Positions 32,125 to 36,063 of a stretch of 36,063 bases of DNA are shown here, in pieces. The notes below the pieces were generated by a model. It was given only the letters and a program-made list of their open reading frames with translations, was not told the origin of the DNA and did no database searches. The translations under genes and the position numbers were made by a program. Source of the stretch: Emticicia fluvialis. GTDB taxonomy: Bacteria; Bacteroidota; Bacteroidia; Cytophagales; Spirosomataceae. The stretch's first letter is position 1; every line of letters starts with the position of its first letter. The stretch is taken from contig NZ_JANUSD010000026.1 in the NCBI RefSeq assembly GCF_024793945.1, positions 1 through 36,063 of the forward strand. Direction: 5' to 3'.

Positions 32125-34752
32125 GTGGCACGTCCGTCAAAAGAAGAAACCGTAAAACAGCCAAAGGAGACTCCTCTCAACCGACAATACAATCAGATAA
32201 AGGCCAAGTACCCGGGGGCAGTATTGCTGTTCCGCGTGGGTGATTTCTACGAAACTTTCGGCGAAGATGCCATCAAGGCCTCAAAAATTCTGGGCATTGT
32301 TTTAACGCGCCGCAACAACGGCGGTGCGCAGGAAGAACTGGCGGGTTTCCCGCATCACTCGCTGGATACCTACCTGCCCAAACTGGTGCGTGCAGGCGAG
32401 CGCGTAGCCATCTGCGACCAGCTCGAAGACCCCTCAGCCGCCAAGGGCATTGTGCGTCGGGGCGTTACCGAACTTGTAACACCCGGGGTTTCGTTTAATG
32501 ATAACGTGCTCAATACCCGCCAGAACAACTATCTGGCTTCTATACATTTCGCCCGTCCCGATTACTTCGGGGTGGCTTTTCTGGATGTTTCAACGGGCGA
32601 GTTCCTCACTACTGAGGGCAACACGGCCTATATCGACAAGCTGCTGCAAAGTTTTGCCCCGGCAGAAGTTCTCTATTGCAAAAAGTACCGGCATGAGTTT
32701 CACGGCACCTTTGGCGATAAATTCAACGAGTTTTGTTTTGAAGACTGGGCCTACCAGTACGACTTCGCCTATAACCTGCTCATCAATCATTTTCGTACTG
32801 CTTCCCTCAAGGGCTTTGGTGTAGAAAACCTCACCGAAGGCATAGTGGCGGCAGGGGTAATTCTGCGGTATCTGTCAGACACCGAGCATAAGGAAATGGG
32901 GCATATCTCGCGCCTTACCCGCCTCGACGAAGATAAATATGTATGGCTCGACCGCTTCACTATCCGCAATCTGGAGCTGGTTTTTGCACAACATGAAGGC
33001 GGCGTACCGCTCATTCAGGTACTAGACCAGACCATCACGCCAATGGGTGCCAGGCTGCTCCGCAAGTGGCTGGTGCTGCCTTTGAAAGAAAAAAGCGTGA
33101 TACAGGAACGCCTGGATACCGTTGAGTTTTTTGTGCAGCAAGATGAGGTAGCCGAAAACCTGACTACCCTGCTGAAACCCATTGGCGACCTGGAACGCCT
33201 GATTTCTAAAGTGGCCGTACGGCGGATTAGTCCGCGCGAGCTGGGGCAGTTGAAACGGGCGCTGGCACAGGTGCCGCCCATCAAAAAACTGCTGGAAGAC
33301 GGCAGCCAGACATTTGATGTGCTGCAGAAATATGTAGCCCAGCTGACAGAATGCAAGTATCTGTTTGATAAAATAGACCGCGAATTGCGTGACGATGCCC
33401 CGATTGTTACCAATCTGGGTAATATGATTAAAACCGGAGTAGATGCCGAGCTGGACGAACTCCACAAGATTGCTTTTTCTGGCAAAGACTTCCTGATTGA
33501 AATCCAGAACCGTGAGGCGCAACGCACTGGGATTCCGTCGCTCAAAATCTCTTATAACAAGGTTTTCGGGTATTATCTGGAGGTATCAAACGCCCATAAG
33601 AACAAAGTGCCGGTTGAATGGATAAGGAAGCAGACACTGGTAAACGCCGAACGGTATATAACCGAAGAACTGAAGATTTATGAAGATAAAATTCTGACTG
33701 CCGAGACCAGGATTTTTGAGATTGAGCAACGGATTTTTAATGCGTTGGTAGCCACTGCCGGCGAGTTTGTAGCCCAGATTCAACAAAATGCCCGGGTGAT
33801 ATCGGTGCTGGATGCCCTAGCTTCTTTTGCCAAAGTGGCACGCAAAAATAATTATTGCAAGCCAACAGTTACCGAAAACAAGGTGCTGAACATTAAAGAA
33901 GGCCGCCACGCCGTAATAGAGCAGCAACTGCCCCTGGGCGAAAGCTATGTGCCGAACGACCTGTTTCTGGACGACGAAACCCAGCAGATTATCATCATTA
34001 CGGGGCCGAATATGGCCGGTAAATCAGCCTTGTTGCGGCAAACAGCCCTCATATCATTAATGGCACAAGTAGGCAGCTTTGTGCCTGCCGCCAGTGCCGA
34101 ACTGGGCATTGTAGACAAGATTTTCACAAGGGTAGGGGCAAGCGACAACCTGTCGAGGGGCGAATCTACCTTTATGGTTGAAATGACCGAAACCGCCAGT
34201 ATCCTGAACAACCTGAGCGACCGCAGCCTGATTATTATGGATGAGATTGGTCGAGGAACCAGCACTTATGACGGCGTGAGCATAGCCTGGAGCATTGCCG
34301 AATACCTGCACAACCACGCCAAAAGCAAGCCCTGGACACTCTTTGCCACGCATTACCATGAGCTGAACCAACTGGCGGATGATTTTCCGCGTATCAAGAA
34401 TTTCAACGTGGCAGTAAAGCAGGTGGATAACAAAATGGTGTTTCTGCGCAAGCTGAAAGAAGGCGGCAGCGAACATAGCTTTGGTATCCATGTGGCACAA
34501 ATGGCCGGTATGCCGCAGTCGGTGGTGTTACGCGCCAACGAGATATTGCATCATCTGGAAGAAGACCACATCAAAGAAAACAATAAGGAGAAAATCCAGC
34601 AGGCACCCAAAAATAATATCCAGCTCAGTTTCTTTGAACCACAAGACCCGAAGCTGGAAGCCGTAAAGAAGAAATTACAGTCTTTGGATGTCAACACCCT
34701 GTCGCCCATTGAAGCGCTTCTGAAACTGAACGAACTGGTGAAGCTATTGTAA
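32125..34752 (+). CDS. mutS: DNA mismatch repair protein MutS
   Basis: 875 residues from GTG 32125. The frame is open from TTG 32092, but that codon lies inside the predicted -7 box, and no ATG is available near the start. All MutS parts are present. The mismatch-binding domain has the F41-Y-E43 motif (LLFRVGDFYETF). Connector, lever and clamp regions follow, with clamp signature SYNKVFGYYLEVSN. The ATPase has Walker A G627-PNMAGK-S634, Walker B D706-E707 (IIMDEIGRGTST) and the H-loop ATHYHEL. The C-terminal helix-turn-helix ends LSPIEALLKLNELVKLL. It binds mismatches and recruits MutL. It is GC-richer than the cassette upstream, marking the return to core chromosome. Its last codons are echoed in the tandem repeat that follows. 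Confidence 0.96.
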   Translation: MARPSKEETVKQPKETPLNRQYNQIKAKYPGAVLLFRVGDFYETFGEDAIKASKILGIVLTRRNNGGAQEELAGFPHHSLDTYLPKLVRAGERVAICDQLEDPSAAKGIVRRGVTELVTPGVSFNDNVLNTRQNNYLASIHFARPDYFGVAFLDVSTGEFLTTEGNTAYIDKLLQSFAPAEVLYCKKYRHEFHGTFGDKFNEFCFEDWAYQYDFAYNLLINHFRTASLKGFGVENLTEGIVAAGVILRYLSDTEHKEMGHISRLTRLDEDKYVWLDRFTIRNLELVFAQHEGGVPLIQVLDQTITPMGARLLRKWLVLPLKEKSVIQERLDTVEFFVQQDEVAENLTTLLKPIGDLERLISKVAVRRISPRELGQLKRALAQVPPIKKLLEDGSQTFDVLQKYVAQLTECKYLFDKIDRELRDDAPIVTNLGNMIKTGVDAELDELHKIAFSGKDFLIEIQNREAQRTGIPSLKISYNKVFGYYLEVSNAHKNKVPVEWIRKQTLVNAERYITEELKIYEDKILTAETRIFEIEQRIFNALVATAGEFVAQIQQNARVISVLDALASFAKVARKNNYCKPTVTENKVLNIKEGRHAVIEQQLPLGESYVPNDLFLDDETQQIIIITGPNMAGKSALLRQTALISLMAQVGSFVPAASAELGIVDKIFTRVGASDNLSRGESTFMVEMTETASILNNLSDRSLIIMDEIGRGTSTYDGVSIAWSIAEYLHNHAKSKPWTLFATHYHELNQLADDFPRIKNFNVAVKQVDNKMVFLRKLKEGGSEHSFGIHVAQMAGMPQSVVLRANEILHHLEEDHIKENNKEKIQQAPKNNIQLSFFEPQDPKLEAVKKKLQSLDVNTLSPIEALLKLNELVKLL

Positions 34753-35302
34753 CGGAAGGTTTGTTGAGCCGAATTGCATACGGCTCATCGCCGAATCTGG
34801 ATATTCCCGAAACAGTTTTAAGAGTTTTTTTTGGAATTAAAATCCCGCCGGGATGATATATCTGTCGTAAGTGATTCGATTCGTGTGGTTGTATCTGAAT
34901 GAGCTGTTGTAATGGAAGGTTTGTAGAGCCGCAATGCTTGCGGCTCATCGCCGAATCTGGATATTCCCGAATCAGTTTTAAGAGATTGTTTTGGAATTAA
35001 AATCCCGCCGGGATGATACATCTGGAGTAAGTGATTCGATTCGTGTGGTTGTATCTGAACGAGCTGGTGAAGATGTTGTAACGGAAGGTTTGTTGAGCCG
35101 CAATGCTTGCGGCTCATCGCCGAATCTGGATATTCCCGAATCAGTTTTAAGAGATTGTTTTGGAATTAAAATCCCGTAGGGATGATACAACTGTAGTAAG
35201 TGATTCGATTCGTGTGGTTGTATCTGAACGAGCCGTTGTAATGGAAGGTTTGTAGAGCCGAATTGCATACGGCTCATCGCCGAATCTGGATATTCCCGAA
35301 TT
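34746..35302 (+). repeat. 3.4 tandem copies of a 160-169 bp repeat
   Basis: Copies are anchored by GGAAGGTTTGT at 34754, 34914, 35083 and 35243 (spacing 160, 169, 160); the last copy stops after GATATTCCCGAAT. Each unit holds a hairpin GAGCCGCAA-TGC-TTGCGGCTC (or a variant GAGCCGAAT...ATACGGCTC), then CCGAATCTGGATATTCCCGAA, an ATCCCG-C-CGGGAT hairpin (ATCCC-GTA-GGGAT in copy 3) and GTGATTCGATTCGTGTGGTT. The first copy begins in the stop codon of mutS. The junction into copy 3 contains an extra 9 bp that reproduces the end of mutS. Confidence 0.85.
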
Positions 35303-35520
35303 AATATTTGACAGACTGTTTTTTAAACAAAATTCTACTCCATAAACAGGCCCCCGGATACGCACGCAATGCGTCTCTACTTGCCCTCTTTAAATAGCCG
35401 CAACTGTTCATTGGCGGAACTTTGCCAAATATTATTTCGTTTTTTAAATTTATATGAGGCTTGAAACCTCAAAAACTTTTATTAAATTTCACACAATTGT
35501 TAATTTAAACTCTTTCAACT
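34753..35520. other. intergenic region after mutS, mostly tandem repeats
   Basis: 768 bp. The first 550 bp are the tandem repeats listed separately. The remainder holds the GCGTCTCTAC-type palindrome (35355-35380) and an AT-rich leader for the gene at 35521. Reverse-strand frames here are repeat read-through, not genes. Confidence 0.6.
35355..35380. repeat. GAGACGCATTGCGTGCG-type palindromic repeat
   Basis: Read on the minus strand, GTAGAGACGCATTGCGTGCG. The ACGCA-A-TGCGT core and GTAGAGAC start relate it to the palindromes at 12077 and 21833. Such elements are widely dispersed in bacterial genomes. Confidence 0.5.
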
Positions 35521-35799
35521 ATGGCATCATCATTCAACATTGCTTACCCCGGTACTTCTGCCGAGTTCGCTTCCGCTGCCGGAAATGCCATCACCGGTAA
35601 AGGTGGTGTTTTCAACGGAAACGACACCAAAGGTACATTTAGTATTGACACACCCATAGGCGACGTAAAGGGCAGCTATCTGGTGCTCTCTGAGCCTGGT
35701 AGCCCCGAAACCCAGATTGAGGTAACCATTACCGATAAACCTTTTCTGGTTCCGATACGGAAAATCGAAAGCACCATTGCCTCTTTTCTTATGAAGTAA
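35521..35799 (+). CDS. small hypothetical protein, remotely like the polyhydroxyalkanoic acid system family
   Basis: 92 residues without signal peptide or membrane helix. The first half is rich in small residues (NIAYPGTSAEFASAAGNAIT). The second half alternates strand-like segments (GTFSIDTPIGDVKGSYLVL, QIEVTITDKPFLVP) and ends in a helix (IRKIESTIASFLMK). The order, a beta sheet built on G-x-F-x-I/V segments followed by KPFLVPxxKIExxIxxFL, is reminiscent of the short proteins of the polyhydroxyalkanoic-acid-system family. The similarity is weak and no pha gene is near. The coding frame is clean and GC-richer than its leader. A strong terminator follows at 35891. Confidence 0.6.
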   Translation: MASSFNIAYPGTSAEFASAAGNAITGKGGVFNGNDTKGTFSIDTPIGDVKGSYLVLSEPGSPETQIEVTITDKPFLVPIRKIESTIASFLMK

Positions 35800-35890
35800 T
35801 GGGTTCCGTTCTGTCTGATTGGCTGGCCGGGCACGGCTCTTTAAGCCTTATTCAACCAAACAATACCCCGCCAGCAAACGCACAGAAAAC

Positions 35891-35927
35891 AAAAAACTCC
35901 CTCGCTTGGTCAGTGAGGGAGTTTTTT
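35891..35927. terminator. bidirectional intrinsic terminator
   Basis: A perfect 13-bp stem (AAAAAACTCCCTC and GAGGGAGTTTTTT) with an 11-base loop. It has A and T runs on both sides, so it can work in both directions. It separates the gene at 35521 from the right-hand insertion sequence. Confidence 0.85.
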
Positions 35928-35940
35928 GTTGGCTCAGGTA

Positions 35941-36063
35941 TGTCACGTCCTGAAATAGCGTTACAATAAAAGTAATGTTATGAAAGAAACAATTGCAAAT
36001 CAGTACATTAAGCGTACACAGAAAGATTACAGTTATGCTTTTAAATTAGCCGTAGTTCAAGAG
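35941..36063 (+). mobile_element. 5' end of an IS3-type insertion sequence (partial)
   Basis: Starts with TGTCACGTCCTGAAATAGCG, the same terminus as the left-hand element apart from one base in the first 20. It then carries an orfA start 39 bp in. The element continues beyond the window. Together the two ISs read outwards, with the whole window between them. Confidence 0.8.
35980..36063 (+). CDS. IS3-family transposase OrfA, N-terminus only
   Basis: 28 codons to the window edge, including QYIKRTQKDYSYAFKLAVVQE, which aligns with the left-hand OrfA start (16 of 22 positions identical). This is the start of the DNA-binding OrfA subunit of an IS3-type transposase. The frame-shifted OrfB integrase domain would lie outside the window. 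Confidence 0.75.
   Translation, partial: MKETIANQYIKRTQKDYSYAFKLAVVQE

Noticed and set aside
34691..35365. Overlapping minus-strand frames of 72-99 codons sharing SGISRFGDEP
   Set aside because: They read through the post-mutS tandem repeats and differ only by repeat variants; no start or promoter support.
1..36063. Window as a composite transposon carried by the two ISs
   Set aside because: The interior holds core genes such as mutS and mce, the span is large and the two IS copies differ. The inverted placement may be coincidental.

Overview
The window looks like chromosome from a Bacteroidota bacterium, probably of the Chitinophagia/Sphingobacteriia type. The signs are a subtilase ending in a type IX secretion sorting domain, a TonB-dependent receptor with an N-terminal carboxypeptidase-regulatory-like domain, DUF4260 and DUF4291 proteins, -7 promoter boxes of the TAnnTTTG type, and an apparent absence of Shine-Dalgarno sequences. 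No rRNA, tRNA or CRISPR array was seen.

Layout. Both extreme ends are the 5' ends of two related IS3-type insertion sequences in inverted, outward-reading orientation (1-122 and 35941-36063). From the left come methylmalonyl-CoA epimerase (mce), a secreted subtilisin-like protease and a 1.4-kb non-coding stretch. A soluble nine-PAS histidine kinase follows, then a group of small hypothetical membrane proteins and lipoproteins (9.3-11 kb) mixed with small hairpin repeats. Next are a DUF4291 protein, a TlpA-like thiol-disulfide lipoprotein, a DUF4260 membrane protein, and a short-chain dehydrogenase paired with a Crp/Fnr regulator. The DUF4260 gene and the SDR operon face away from each other. 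Each has a TTGnn-N4-nnCAA dyad at exactly the same distance from its -7 box.

16.7-17.95 kb is a 1.2-kb array of 13 imperfect palindromes in mixed orientation with conserved spacers, and a lone 14th copy sits at 11.07 kb. After it come an iron-acquisition pair (TonB receptor plus PepSY membrane protein) and a respiratory operon. The operon has a cytochrome bd-like subunit I fused to a c-type cytochrome domain, a second membrane protein also ending in a c-type cytochrome domain, and a 38-residue single-helix membrane peptide that may be a CydX-like small subunit. A TPR protein follows on the other strand.

27.06-31.93 kb is a visibly AT-richer, tightly packed four-gene cassette: m5C DNA methyltransferase, HD-domain phosphohydrolase, ORC/STAND-like P-loop ATPase, and a conserved-looking alpha/beta protein of unknown function. 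It sits directly upstream of mutS. I recognise no restriction nuclease in it and cannot match the gene set to a defence system I know, so it is the best candidate for an undescribed system here.

mutS is followed by 3.4 copies of a 160-169 bp tandem repeat, one of which carries an echo of the last codons of mutS. A small gene, a strong bidirectional terminator and the right-hand IS close the window.
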